Positions 47,898-55,802 of a DNA stretch of 64,000 bases are shown one piece after another. Under the pieces are notes generated by a model. It did not search any database and was not told the DNA's origin. It worked only from the letters and a program-made list of their open reading frames with translations. The translations under genes and the position numbers were made by a program. This stretch comes from Granulicella sp. L56 (lineage in GTDB: Bacteria > Acidobacteriota > Terriglobia > Terriglobales > Acidobacteriaceae): contig NZ_LMUS01000001.1 of NCBI RefSeq assembly GCF_009765835.1, forward strand, positions 186,001-250,000, given 5' to 3'. Position 1 is the first letter of the stretch, and each line of letters opens with the position of its first letter.

Positions 47898-48467
47898 ATG
47901 ACTCAGGCAAAGGCTGCACCCGCACCATCCTCCTCATCTTCAAAACGCCCCAAAACCCTGGCAGGCGTTGTCCCCGTTCCCAACGACGCAGCGCGCGCGC
48001 AGGCGCTGGCGCACTATGAAGCCGCGCTGCGGTTGATGCAGGAGGGGAAGTACGACAAGGCCCACGCTGCCTTCGATAAGATGTTGGCCGCAGGCGCAGG
48101 CGAGCTGGCCGACCGCATTCGCATGTACATCAACGCCTGCCTGTTGCAGGTCAGCAAAGGCAAGACCAGCTTCAAGAGCAACGAAGAGCGCTACGACTAC
48201 GCCGTCTCGCTGCTGAACGACGGCCACTACGAAGACGCGCGCGAAGAGTTCAAGACGATCCTCAAGCAAGACGACAAGGCCGACTACGCGTTCTATGGCC
48301 TGGCGGTGCTGTCCAGCATGACCGGCGACTCGCACACCTGCCTCGAACATCTGACCGAGGCGATCCGGCAGAACCCGAAGAATCGGATTCAGGCGCGAGG
48401 AGATTCGGACTTTCAAGACATGGCCGACGATCCGCGCTTTACGGAGCTGCTCTATCCCGAGGTATAG
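47898..48467 (+). CDS. TPR-like repeat protein
   Basis: A 189-residue cytoplasmic protein. A Pro/Ala/Ser-rich N-terminus is followed by tetratricopeptide-like helical pairs: ALAHYEAALRLMQEGKYDKA, RYDYAVSLLNDGHYEDAREE and AFYGLAVLSSMTGDSHTCLE followed by HLTEAI. TPRs usually hold protein partners; no partner or enzyme domain is seen. AGGA precedes the ATG and a near-consensus promoter lies upstream. It is downstream of the LPS group. Confidence 0.85.
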   Translation: MTQAKAAPAPSSSSSKRPKTLAGVVPVPNDAARAQALAHYEAALRLMQEGKYDKAHAAFDKMLAAGAGELADRIRMYINACLLQVSKGKTSFKSNEERYDYAVSLLNDGHYEDAREEFKTILKQDDKADYAFYGLAVLSSMTGDSHTCLEHLTEAIRQNPKNRIQARGDSDFQDMADDPRFTELLYPEV

Positions 48468-48520
48468 CGACCTTAGAGCAATTCTCCGATAGGTGTAACC
48501 CTTTATCGGATCATCTTCGC

Positions 48521-48556
48521 CCTATTTGTTGTCATTCCCCTATTTGTTGTCATTCC
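48521..48556 (+). repeat. 18-bp tandem duplication upstream of yvcK
   Basis: CCTATTTGTTGTCATTCC occurs twice in direct tandem (48521-48538 and 48539-48556), followed by CGAGGGGAATCTGCG. It lies in the 231-bp spacer before the yvcK gene. Confidence 0.6.
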
Positions 48557-48698
48557 CGAGGGGAATCTGCGTTTCTTCCGGGCTTGCATCACTACAGCCG
48601 GAGGGGAACAGCTATAACCCGCCAAGTCGGTTCTCAAATAGATTTTCGCGCCAACCCGCTAAAATCATCTCTCAGAGAATTTAGTGGGAGAGTTGTGC

Positions 48699-49769
48699 AT
48701 GGAGTTGACGAACCGGGACAGTCCTAAAGAGCTTCGAGTGGTCGCCATGGGTGGCGGCACAGGATTGTCGACCTTGCTGCGAGGGCTTAAACGCTACGTT
48801 CCCATGCGCGACCGCCGCAAACGGCCACGAACGCCGGAGCAGATCAATAGTCCGGCGCTTCCCTGCACCGACACCCGGTGGATCATCCGCGAGCTTTCGG
48901 CGGTGGTGACCGTAACCGACGACGGCGGCTCGTCAGGACGTCTGCGTGAGGACTTCAAGATGCTGCCGCCGGGCGATGTGCGCAACTGCATGGTCGCCTT
49001 GTCCGAGGACGAGCATCTGCTCTCGAAGCTCTTCCAGTTCCGCTTCGACCAGGGAGAGCTTGAGGGCCACAGCTTCGGCAACCTCTTCGTCGCCGCGCTC
49101 TCGCACATTACCGGAGACTTCGCGCAGGCAGTCCAGATGTCATCGCAGATTCTGGCCATCCGCGGCAAGATCTTCCCCGCGACCAATACCAATGTCACGC
49201 TGGCCGCGCAGATGGACGACGGCTCCTTCGTTCGCGGCGAAACGAACATCACCGCCAGCAAGCGAAGCATCGTCAAGCTGATGCTGGAGCCGGCCACCAC
49301 GCACCCTCTCCCTGAGACACTGGAGGCGATCGCCCATGCCGACATCATCACGCTTGGCCCCGGGTCGCTCTACACCTCGCTCATTCCAAACCTTCTGGTC
49401 AGCGGAGTGCCCGAGGCGCTGGCAGCTTCGAAGGCAACCAAGGTATTTATTTGCAACCTCATGACGCAGGCAAATGAGTCGCTGGGGCTATCTGCCTCGC
49501 AACATATCGAAAAGATCCTGCAACATGCCGGGCAGACGAAGTCTCCGATCTTCGACTATGCGCTGATCAACACCGCGCCTATCTCCGCTACCCGGCTGGA
49601 ACAGTATGCCCGCGAGGGCCAGGAGCCGATCGAGGCCGACCTGGAGCGAGTGAAGGCACTCGGAGTTAAGCCCCTGACAGGAAATTTCGTGCACGAGGGC
49701 GACGTGCTACGGCACGACTACGACCGCGTCGCAGAGAGCCTGCTCGAACTACGGGCCTGCGCGGATTGA
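48699..49769 (+). CDS. yvcK: YvcK/CofD-like gluconeogenesis/morphology factor
   Basis: A 356-residue homologue of YvcK (GlmR), a UDP-sugar-binding regulator of peptidoglycan precursor supply and carbon balance. VVAMGGGTGLSTLLRGLKRY, VTVTDDGGSSGRLREDF and PPGDVRNCMVAL are the three hallmark blocks. The C-terminal LTGNFVHEGDVLRHDYDRVAE is typical. The ATG at 48699 (GGGAG upstream) is preferred; a GTG at 48684 is an alternative. An insert between the first and second blocks (RDRRKRPRTPEQINSPALPC) is longer than in most YvcK. Confidence 0.93.
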   Translation: MELTNRDSPKELRVVAMGGGTGLSTLLRGLKRYVPMRDRRKRPRTPEQINSPALPCTDTRWIIRELSAVVTVTDDGGSSGRLREDFKMLPPGDVRNCMVALSEDEHLLSKLFQFRFDQGELEGHSFGNLFVAALSHITGDFAQAVQMSSQILAIRGKIFPATNTNVTLAAQMDDGSFVRGETNITASKRSIVKLMLEPATTHPLPETLEAIAHADIITLGPGSLYTSLIPNLLVSGVPEALAASKATKVFICNLMTQANESLGLSASQHIEKILQHAGQTKSPIFDYALINTAPISATRLEQYAREGQEPIEADLERVKALGVKPLTGNFVHEGDVLRHDYDRVAESLLELRACAD

Positions 49770-49785
49770 AGAGGAAGATAGAACG

Positions 49786-50385
49786 ATGATCGAGATACCG
49801 GTGCTGGAAGGAACGCGAGTAAGGCTGGAGCCTATGACGCTGGAGCATCTTCCCGGCCTCGAAAAAGTGGCCTTCGATGACCGCATCTGGCGCTATATGC
49901 CTATCGTGATCAAGTCTCCGCAAGATCTTCGCGAATGGGTAGAAAAAGCCCTGCGCTTGCAGGAAGCCGGGACGACGCTGCCTTGGATTACCGTCTTGAA
50001 GTCAGAGAACAGAGTCATCGGCAGCACTCGCTTCTTCGATCTCGACCGCGCACATCAGACCGCGGAGCTGGGACACACCTGGCTGACTCCGGAACTTCAC
50101 GGCGCAGGCCTGAACGCCGAAGCGAAGTTATTGCAGCTTACCTATGCCTTCGAAGAGCTGAAACTGCGGCGCGTGGCATTAAAGACCCACCACGAGAACC
50201 TGCAATCACAAAAAGCCATGCGCAAGATCGGCGCCGTCGAAGAGGGGCGATTCCGCAACCACTACATCATGCCCGACGGATCGCAGCGGCACAGCGTCTG
50301 GTTTTCAATCATCCGGGAAGACTGGCCGCAGACGAAATCTCTACTAGAGGCGCGGATACAGGCTCCGACTCCACCGTCCGCTTGA
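49786..50385 (+). CDS. GNAT N-acetyltransferase, RimJ/RimL type
   Basis: A 199-residue GNAT protein with VRLEPMTLEHLPGLEKV, the acetyl-CoA-binding AELGHTWLTPELHGAGLNAEA segment and RRVALKTHHENLQSQKAMRKIG. It is closest to RimJ/RimL-type and putative amino-acid or ribosomal-protein acetyltransferases. It starts 17 bp after yvcK, with AGAGGAA upstream. Its last 77 bases overlap the 3' end of rlmN on the opposite strand. Substrate unknown. Confidence 0.85.
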   Translation: MIEIPVLEGTRVRLEPMTLEHLPGLEKVAFDDRIWRYMPIVIKSPQDLREWVEKALRLQEAGTTLPWITVLKSENRVIGSTRFFDLDRAHQTAELGHTWLTPELHGAGLNAEAKLLQLTYAFEELKLRRVALKTHHENLQSQKAMRKIGAVEEGRFRNHYIMPDGSQRHSVWFSIIREDWPQTKSLLEARIQAPTPPSA

Positions 50386-51541
50386 GCTGGCCGCAGGCGG
50401 CGTAGATATCGCGGCCTCGCGGACGACGAATGTAAGCCGCGATTCCGGCATCGATAACGCGCCTCTGAAACGCAGCCACCCCAGCCTGCGGAGGCTCGTG
50501 ATACGGCATGTTGGGCCCCGAGTTCCACACAATCAGATTGATCTTGCAGCGCATGTTGCGGACCAGCGCGATCAACTCGTCGGCATCGGCCAGGGAGTCG
50601 TTGATCCCGCCCAGCATGACGTACTCGAAGGTGATCCACTCCCGGTTGCGCAACGGAATCGTATCGAGCGCCTCAAAGAGCGCCGCGATATTCCACTTGC
50701 GCGTAATCGGCATGATGGACTCGCGAATCACATCGTTGGGCGCATTAAGGCTGACCGCCAGCTTAGGACGCACCGTCTCCTTGGCGAAATCGAGAATCCC
50801 CGGCAGAATGCCCGAGGTACTGACGGTCATACGCGACTCGGGAATCCGCATGTAGACCAGCAGCCTGACAGCAGCCATGAAATTGGCATAGTTCAAAAAC
50901 GGCTCACCCATCCCCATAAAGACGAGGTTGATGCGCGCCGGAGACGGGTTTCCGCGGCTGCTGCCAAGGTCGAGCCGATGCCGGTTAAGCACAGCGGCGA
51001 CCTGCCCGGCGATCTCGCCCGGAGTCAGGTTACGTCGAATACCCAGCTTAGCGGTCAGGCAGAACTGACAGTTGACCGCACAGCCGACCTGGCTGGAGAT
51101 ACAGATCGTAGCCCGCCGATAGGGAAACTTGGCCGTATTGCCCGGCTTGTCCTCGCTCTCCTCTTCCTCAGCCGCAAGGGAGCCGTCACCTCGTTCACCC
51201 CCATCGCCATCCGGCATCCAGACCGTCTCAACCGTCTCACCATCAGCCATGCGGACGAGATAGCGCTCCGTGCCATCGACCGAACGGGCAGTCTGGACGA
51301 TCTCTGGCAAGCCAATGGCATAGCCCTCGGCGGCAAAGCTCTCACGCAGCTCTGCAGGCAAGGTCGTGATCTCGTCCAGGCCGGTAGCCCGCTGGCGATA
51401 GACGGCCTCGGCAAGCTGGGCAGCCCGGTAAGGACGCTGGCCGTGGGCCTCCATCAGGCTGGAAAGCTCGTCAAGGGACTGGCCGAAGAGTGGTTTTAGC
51501 TGCACGGTGGCTTCGGCTTCGATCTTTACTTTGTTCAACAT
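50309..51541 (-). CDS. rlmN: 23S rRNA (adenine(2503)-C2)-methyltransferase
   Basis: Radical-SAM enzyme that methylates A2503 in 23S rRNA and A37 of some tRNAs. The CxxxCxxC cluster site is QVGCAVNCQFCLTAKLG. NLVFMGMGEPFLNYANF and SMTVSTSGILPGI-like text (MTVSTSGILPGILDFA) follow, with CGQLKR near the C-terminus. The start ATG at 51541 matches the family N-terminus; the frame is open far upstream but overlaps another gene's start. An acidic loop of about 30 residues (EEEESEDKPGN) before the radical-SAM core is an insertion. Length 410. Confidence 0.93.
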   Translation of the reverse strand: MLNKVKIEAEATVQLKPLFGQSLDELSSLMEAHGQRPYRAAQLAEAVYRQRATGLDEITTLPAELRESFAAEGYAIGLPEIVQTARSVDGTERYLVRMADGETVETVWMPDGDGGERGDGSLAAEEEESEDKPGNTAKFPYRRATICISSQVGCAVNCQFCLTAKLGIRRNLTPGEIAGQVAAVLNRHRLDLGSSRGNPSPARINLVFMGMGEPFLNYANFMAAVRLLVYMRIPESRMTVSTSGILPGILDFAKETVRPKLAVSLNAPNDVIRESIMPITRKWNIAALFEALDTIPLRNREWITFEYVMLGGINDSLADADELIALVRNMRCKINLIVWNSGPNMPYHEPPQAGVAAFQRRVIDAGIAAYIRRPRGRDIYAACGQLKRTVESEPVSAPLVEISSAASLPG

Positions 51542-51646
51542 AGCGATATAGGGCGACTTTCGGAGGGCTGTCACTAGTTTACTCCGCGCAGCCCCGGACG
51601 ACCAATCCCCCACCCTGCTGTGAAACAATGGAGGGTAAGGAGATTC

Positions 51647-52966
51647 ATGTCTGTAACCCTGGTTGAAGATAGTGGCCTGACAAGAAATGCCGTCGAACGG
51701 AACATCCGCAAGACCGTTTTGTCGAACGGATTGACCGTATTGACGGAGGCGATGCCCCACCTGCGCAGCGTATCGATGGGCGTGTGGATCGGGACCGGCT
51801 CGCGCGACGAAGAGGCCGCCATCAACGGCGTCTCGCACTTTGTGGAGCACATGGTGTTCAAGGGGACGACCTCCCGGTCCTCCAAGCAGATCGCCCGCGA
51901 GGTGGACACCATCGGCGGCAATCTGGACGCGTTTACCGGTAAGGAGATGGTCTGCTTTAACATCAAGGTGCTGGACGAGAACGTGACCCCGGCGCTCGAT
52001 GTACTGGCCGACCTGGTGCTGCACCCCACGTTTACGCCCGAGGAACTCGTACGCGAACAGGGCGTCATCCTCGAAGAGATCAAGATGGACGAGGACAACC
52101 CCGACTACTTAGTCCACGAAATCTTCACCCAGAACTTCTGGAAGAACGACCCCCTCGGCCGCCCCATCCTGGGAACGAAGAAGACGGTCTCGAGCTTCAA
52201 CCAGCAGATCATCTTCGACTTCTACGCCAGCCGGTTCACGCCGCGCAACATGGTCTTCTCGGCCGCCGGAAACCTCGACCATGACGCCTTTGTGGCGCAG
52301 GTAGAGCAGCAGTTCAGCTCGCTGGCCGCCAGCAGCGACAGCCTGCTGCCCAAGCTTCCCTCCCCGGTAGCGACGCCGCACATTACGCTGAAGCGGAAAA
52401 AATCACTGGAGCAGGTGCAACTTTGCCTCGGCGTTCCCGCTCCCCCGGTGAACCACCCCGACCGATACGGGATCTATCTGCTCAACACGATGCTGGGCGG
52501 CGGCATGAGCTCGCGCCTCTTCCAGACCATCCGTGAAGACCGCGGACTGGCCTATGCCATCTACTCCGAGATGAACCCCTTCCGCGATACCGGCTCGCTC
52601 TGTATCTTTGCCGGAACAGCAGTCGACAAGACCGAACAGGTTTTGCAGCTCACCATGCAGGAGTTGCGCCGTCTCAAAGAAAACACCGTAAGCGATGGCG
52701 AGTTGAAGCGGGCCAAGGACCAGTTGAAGAGCAATATCGTGATTGGCCTCGAAAGCTCGGGCAGCCGGATGGCGAATCTGGCACGGCAGCAGATGTACTT
52801 CGGACGTTTCTTCGGAGTAGACGAGATTACGCGGGAGATCAACGCAGTGACCCCGGCGGACATTCAGGCGCTGGCACAGGACCTCTTCCGCCCCGAGGCA
52901 ATCGCGCTGACGCTGCTCGGCAATCTCGGCGAGATGAAGGTCGAGCGGGAAGATTTGGCCTGCTAA
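51647..52966 (+). CDS. M16-family zinc metallopeptidase
   Basis: A 439-residue pitrilysin-family peptidase. The inverted zinc motif HxxEH is HFVEHMVFKGT, with the downstream Glu in VILEEIKMDEDNP. The C-terminal half carries LGVPAPPVNHPDRYG and MSSRLFQTIREDRGLAYAI, the family's second conserved block. AAGGAG lies seven bases before the ATG at 51647; the frame is open to 51620 without a ribosome site. The location (cytoplasmic or exported) is unclear because no signal peptide is visible. The gene precedes a prepilin gene. Confidence 0.9.
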   Translation: MSVTLVEDSGLTRNAVERNIRKTVLSNGLTVLTEAMPHLRSVSMGVWIGTGSRDEEAAINGVSHFVEHMVFKGTTSRSSKQIAREVDTIGGNLDAFTGKEMVCFNIKVLDENVTPALDVLADLVLHPTFTPEELVREQGVILEEIKMDEDNPDYLVHEIFTQNFWKNDPLGRPILGTKKTVSSFNQQIIFDFYASRFTPRNMVFSAAGNLDHDAFVAQVEQQFSSLAASSDSLLPKLPSPVATPHITLKRKKSLEQVQLCLGVPAPPVNHPDRYGIYLLNTMLGGGMSSRLFQTIREDRGLAYAIYSEMNPFRDTGSLCIFAGTAVDKTEQVLQLTMQELRRLKENTVSDGELKRAKDQLKSNIVIGLESSGSRMANLARQQMYFGRFFGVDEITREINAVTPADIQALAQDLFRPEAIALTLLGNLGEMKVEREDLAC

Positions 52967-53017
52967 GGTCTGATAGAGTTTTGTTCGATGTCGGAATACG
53001 GGATGGCCGAGGAATTG

Positions 53018-53554
53018 ATGACGAAGACGATAGCGAAGACGGCTTTGGGACGGGTACGCGCTGCACGACAGGCTGAAGAAGGCTTCACGCTGATTGAACT
53101 GCTGATCGTCATGTCGATCATGCTGATCCTGATGACGCTCGCCGTTCCACAACTCCTGAAGCTCAAGAAGACGGGCAACCAGACTTCGGCGATCAACTCC
53201 GTGCGCACCATCGGGCAGGCCGAGTTGCAGTACAACTCGGCGTATCCGGCAAACGGGTTTTCCTGCTCAATCGCATCACTGGGCGGCGATCCCAAATCTG
53301 GTGCCCCAACGCCGCTGGCGGCGCAATTGCTCACGCCCGATCTCGCCGAAGGACACAAGGCGGGATACACCTTCGCGATTACCAACTGCTCGAAGGTGAC
53401 CATCAATAATCAGGACATGTACACGTCGTTCGAGATCACGGCCGTACCCGACGCCGTCGGCAAGACCGGCGATAATGGCTACTGCTCCGACGAAAACAAC
53501 GCAATTCGCCAGGACCCCACCGGCGGAACGAACTGCACCCAGCCCATTCAATAA
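53018..53554 (+). CDS. Type IV prepilin-like protein
   Basis: A 178-residue pilin or pseudopilin. The prepilin cleavage and methylation site is EEGFTLIELLIVMSIMLILM, where Phe is the N-methylated residue after Gly. The rest of the hydrophobic helix and a soluble Cys-containing domain follow (SAYPANGFSCSIA, ITNCSKV). ATG at 53018 gives a 21-residue leader and has GAGGAA just upstream; an ATG at 52988 would give a longer leader. The stop overlaps the lolA start by one base. It may be a pilus or type II secretion minor pilin. Confidence 0.82.
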   Translation: MTKTIAKTALGRVRAARQAEEGFTLIELLIVMSIMLILMTLAVPQLLKLKKTGNQTSAINSVRTIGQAELQYNSAYPANGFSCSIASLGGDPKSGAPTPLAAQLLTPDLAEGHKAGYTFAITNCSKVTINNQDMYTSFEITAVPDAVGKTGDNGYCSDENNAIRQDPTGGTNCTQPIQ

Positions 53555-54189
53555 TGTTGAAGAAGACCGTTCTACTGCTGTTCGCCTGCTGCGCTACGCA
53601 CCTGTTCGCGCAGAACAACGCCGCGCTGATCCACAAGGTAGATGACCACTACAATCACCTGACCTCGCTGCGCGCCCACTACACCGAGCATTACACCGGC
53701 ATGGGCATGGACCGCACCGAATCGGGGACGCTCCTGCTCAAAAAGCCGGGCCGCATGCGCTGGAACTACGACAAGCCGGTCGGCAAGGTCTTCGTGCTCG
53801 ACGGCAAATACGCCTGGTTCTATACCCCGGGCGACACCCAGGCCCAGCGAGTCCCCGCCAAGGAACTGGACGACCTGCGCTCTCCCCTGCGTTTCCTGCT
53901 GGGCCACACGCAGCTCCAGAAAGAGCTGGATAACCTGACCGTCACGCCAGATGGCTCCAACTACAAGATCACCGGCGTCCCCAAAGGCATGGCGCAGCGG
54001 GTGAAGGCGCTGACGCTAGGCGTGACCTCCACTGGAATCATCGAGCAGATGCAGATTGAAGAGCTTGACGGATCGATAACATCGTTTTCTTTTAGTGGGA
54101 TAGAAGAAAATATTCCAGTAAAGAGTGAGGATTTCATCTTCCATCCTCCCGCTGGCGTCGCCATCGTCAACGGCCTGCCCCCGATCTAA
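53554..54189 (+). CDS. lolA: Outer-membrane lipoprotein carrier LolA
   Basis: Carries lipoproteins through the periplasm from LolCDE to LolB. A signal peptide (LKKTVLLLFACCATHLFAQ) precedes the LolA fold with SGTLLLKKPGRMRWNYDKPVG, VLDGKYAWFYTPGD and a C-terminal strand set. Length 211 fits. It is translationally linked to the prepilin gene (one-base overlap of stop and start). Confidence 0.9.
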   Translation: MLKKTVLLLFACCATHLFAQNNAALIHKVDDHYNHLTSLRAHYTEHYTGMGMDRTESGTLLLKKPGRMRWNYDKPVGKVFVLDGKYAWFYTPGDTQAQRVPAKELDDLRSPLRFLLGHTQLQKELDNLTVTPDGSNYKITGVPKGMAQRVKALTLGVTSTGIIEQMQIEELDGSITSFSFSGIEENIPVKSEDFIFHPPAGVAIVNGLPPI

Positions 54190-54190
54190 T

Positions 54191-54220
54191 AGAGCAGTAC
54201 CGCGTAGAGCAGTATCGCGT
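54191..54220 (+). repeat. 15-bp tandem duplication after lolA
   Basis: AGAGCAGTACCGCGT (54191-54205) is repeated as AGAGCAGTATCGCGT (54206-54220) with one mismatch. A short hairpin CCTTCG-C-CGAAGG follows at 54257-54269. This 192-bp spacer otherwise shows no gene. Confidence 0.45.
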
Positions 54221-54381
54221 TTCGCGTCCCTGAGTTCCCCGTCCCTGATTTGTCATCCTTCGCCGAAGGCGGAGGATCCTCGTTTGCCGTTGATCGCCTC
54301 GACTCCGCCAGAACCAATTACACGGAATCTTTGCCGGTAGCCACAGGCCCGAATTGTAAAATCAGGTTAACTTCAAAGTGA

Positions 54382-55164
54382 TTGAATCGATCGTGCGCGA
54401 TCCCTTGCGCAGAAAAGTTGAGTATTCCCTTGAGCAATCCAAGCAACACGCTATTGACCCACCGTCTGAGCACCACCGAGTTTCACGCCGCAGTCTATGA
54501 GCTGTCCCCCACCGTCGCCGTCTTCGACTGCGACGGAACCCTATGGTCGGGCGATGCCGGGTCGTCCTTCATGAACTGGACCATCGAGACCGGACTGGTC
54601 TCCCGCGAGGCAACGGACTGGATCGATGGACGATATCGCGGTTATAAGCGTGGCGAGGTCTCCGAGATCGTCATCTGCGGCGAGATGGTGCAGCTCTATC
54701 AGGGCCTGCGCGAGGACGAGATGCGCCGCGCTGCAAAGAAGTTTTTCGAGACCAAGATCGAGCGCAACATCTTCCCCGAGATGCTGGAGCTGGTGGCTGA
54801 ACTGCGCCGCCGCGATGTGGATATCTGGGCGGTCAGTTCGACCTGCGACTGGGTGATCGAAGAAGGCATGCAGCGCTTCGGGATTCCCGCAAACCGGGTG
54901 CTGGCAGCCTGCGTCACGATCAAAGATGGGCTGGTAACGGAGACGATCTGCGATGTGCCTACCGACGAGGGCAAGGTCGCATCGCTCGCTCGCGTGAAAA
55001 TCACCACGCCGGATGCGGTCTTCGGCAACTCGGTGCACGATGCCGCCATGCTGGCGATTGCACGGCGGGCGTTCCCCGTAAACCCGACTCCAGCGCTGGT
55101 TGAGCGCAGCGCCGCCGAGGGCTGGCCGGTTTACTACCCGGCTTCGGTGGCACCTGCCAGCTAA
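54382..55164 (+). CDS. HAD-superfamily phosphatase (SerB/HAD-IB type)
   Basis: The HAD motifs are VAVFDCDGTLWSGDAG (motif I, catalytic Asp), WAVSSTCDWVIEEGM (motif II, Ser), and VFGNSVHDAAMLAIA (motif IV, with Asp). A helical cap lies between I and II. HAD-IB members include phosphoserine phosphatase and phosphoethanolamine phosphatases. The start is uncertain: no ATG fits, and TTG codons at 54382, 54418 and 54430 are candidates. Substrate not determined. The gene stands alone between lolA and a Nudix gene. Confidence 0.82.
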   Translation: MNRSCAIPCAEKLSIPLSNPSNTLLTHRLSTTEFHAAVYELSPTVAVFDCDGTLWSGDAGSSFMNWTIETGLVSREATDWIDGRYRGYKRGEVSEIVICGEMVQLYQGLREDEMRRAAKKFFETKIERNIFPEMLELVAELRRRDVDIWAVSSTCDWVIEEGMQRFGIPANRVLAACVTIKDGLVTETICDVPTDEGKVASLARVKITTPDAVFGNSVHDAAMLAIARRAFPVNPTPALVERSAAEGWPVYYPASVAPAS

Positions 55165-55215
55165 ATATTACGAACGAAGCATTTAGGCCCGGTTGGAGTC
55201 TAAACTGTTAGTCAG

Positions 55216-55677
55216 GTGAGAGATTCCATCCGCAAGCTCGAAGAACGGGTTGAGACGGCGCAGCCCAAGCCCTTGCGGCTGGTGGTAGCGGCGCTGATCC
55301 TGCGCGAAGGCACGGGCGGGACAGAAGTGTTCATCTGCCAACGCAAGCCCGACCAGCCAATGAGCCTGAAATGGGAGTTTCCCGGCGGCAAGATCGAGCC
55401 CGGCGAAGGCCCGGAGGAGGCCCTGGTTCGCGAGTTGAACGAGGAACTGGGGATCTCGGCCCTGATCGGACAACGGGTAGCGCAGATTCGGCATAAATAC
55501 CGCAACGGTGGCGCGGTCGACCTTCAGTTCTTCGTAGTGAAGGAGTTTCAGGGGCCGATGGTAAACCGGATCTTCAATGATATGCGCTGGGTCTCGCTGG
55601 CTGCCCTGCCCGGCTATGACTTCCTGGCGGCGGACCTTGGACTGATCCGGGACCTGTCTGAAGGCAAGCTGCTCTGA
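55216..55677 (+). CDS. Nudix hydrolase, MutT-like
   Basis: A 153-residue Nudix protein. The Nudix box GX5EX7REUXEEXGU is seen as GGKIEPGEGPEEALVREL followed by NEELGI. LILREGTGGTEVFICQRK precedes it. MutT-type enzymes remove damaged nucleotides such as 8-oxo-dGTP, but other nucleotide substrates fit this box. The start is GTG at 55216. It follows the HAD gene by 51 bp. Confidence 0.88.
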   Translation: MRDSIRKLEERVETAQPKPLRLVVAALILREGTGGTEVFICQRKPDQPMSLKWEFPGGKIEPGEGPEEALVRELNEELGISALIGQRVAQIRHKYRNGGAVDLQFFVVKEFQGPMVNRIFNDMRWVSLAALPGYDFLAADLGLIRDLSEGKLL

Positions 55678-55694
55678 AAAATGGTTTAGCGTCG

Positions 55695-55723
55695 AATAGT
55701 TGAGTACCGCAATAGTTGAGTAC
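55695..55723 (+). promoter_or_regulatory. Direct repeat upstream of the P5C dehydrogenase
   Basis: AATAGTTGAGTAC occurs at 55695-55707 and again at 55711-55723, a 13-bp direct repeat with a 16-bp period. It lies about 80 bp before the dehydrogenase start and could be a regulator-binding site. Confidence 0.4.
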
Positions 55724-55802
55724 TTAACTAAATCTACTGGCCAAGGGCATGGATGGCCGTCGGCAGGCTCCGATAAACGTGGATTCGCGCTAAAATCACG
55801 GC

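Noticed and set aside
51542..52024. A 160-residue N-terminal extension of RlmN
   Set aside because: It runs antisense to the M16 peptidase and is not part of the RlmN family. The ATG at 51541 matches the family start.
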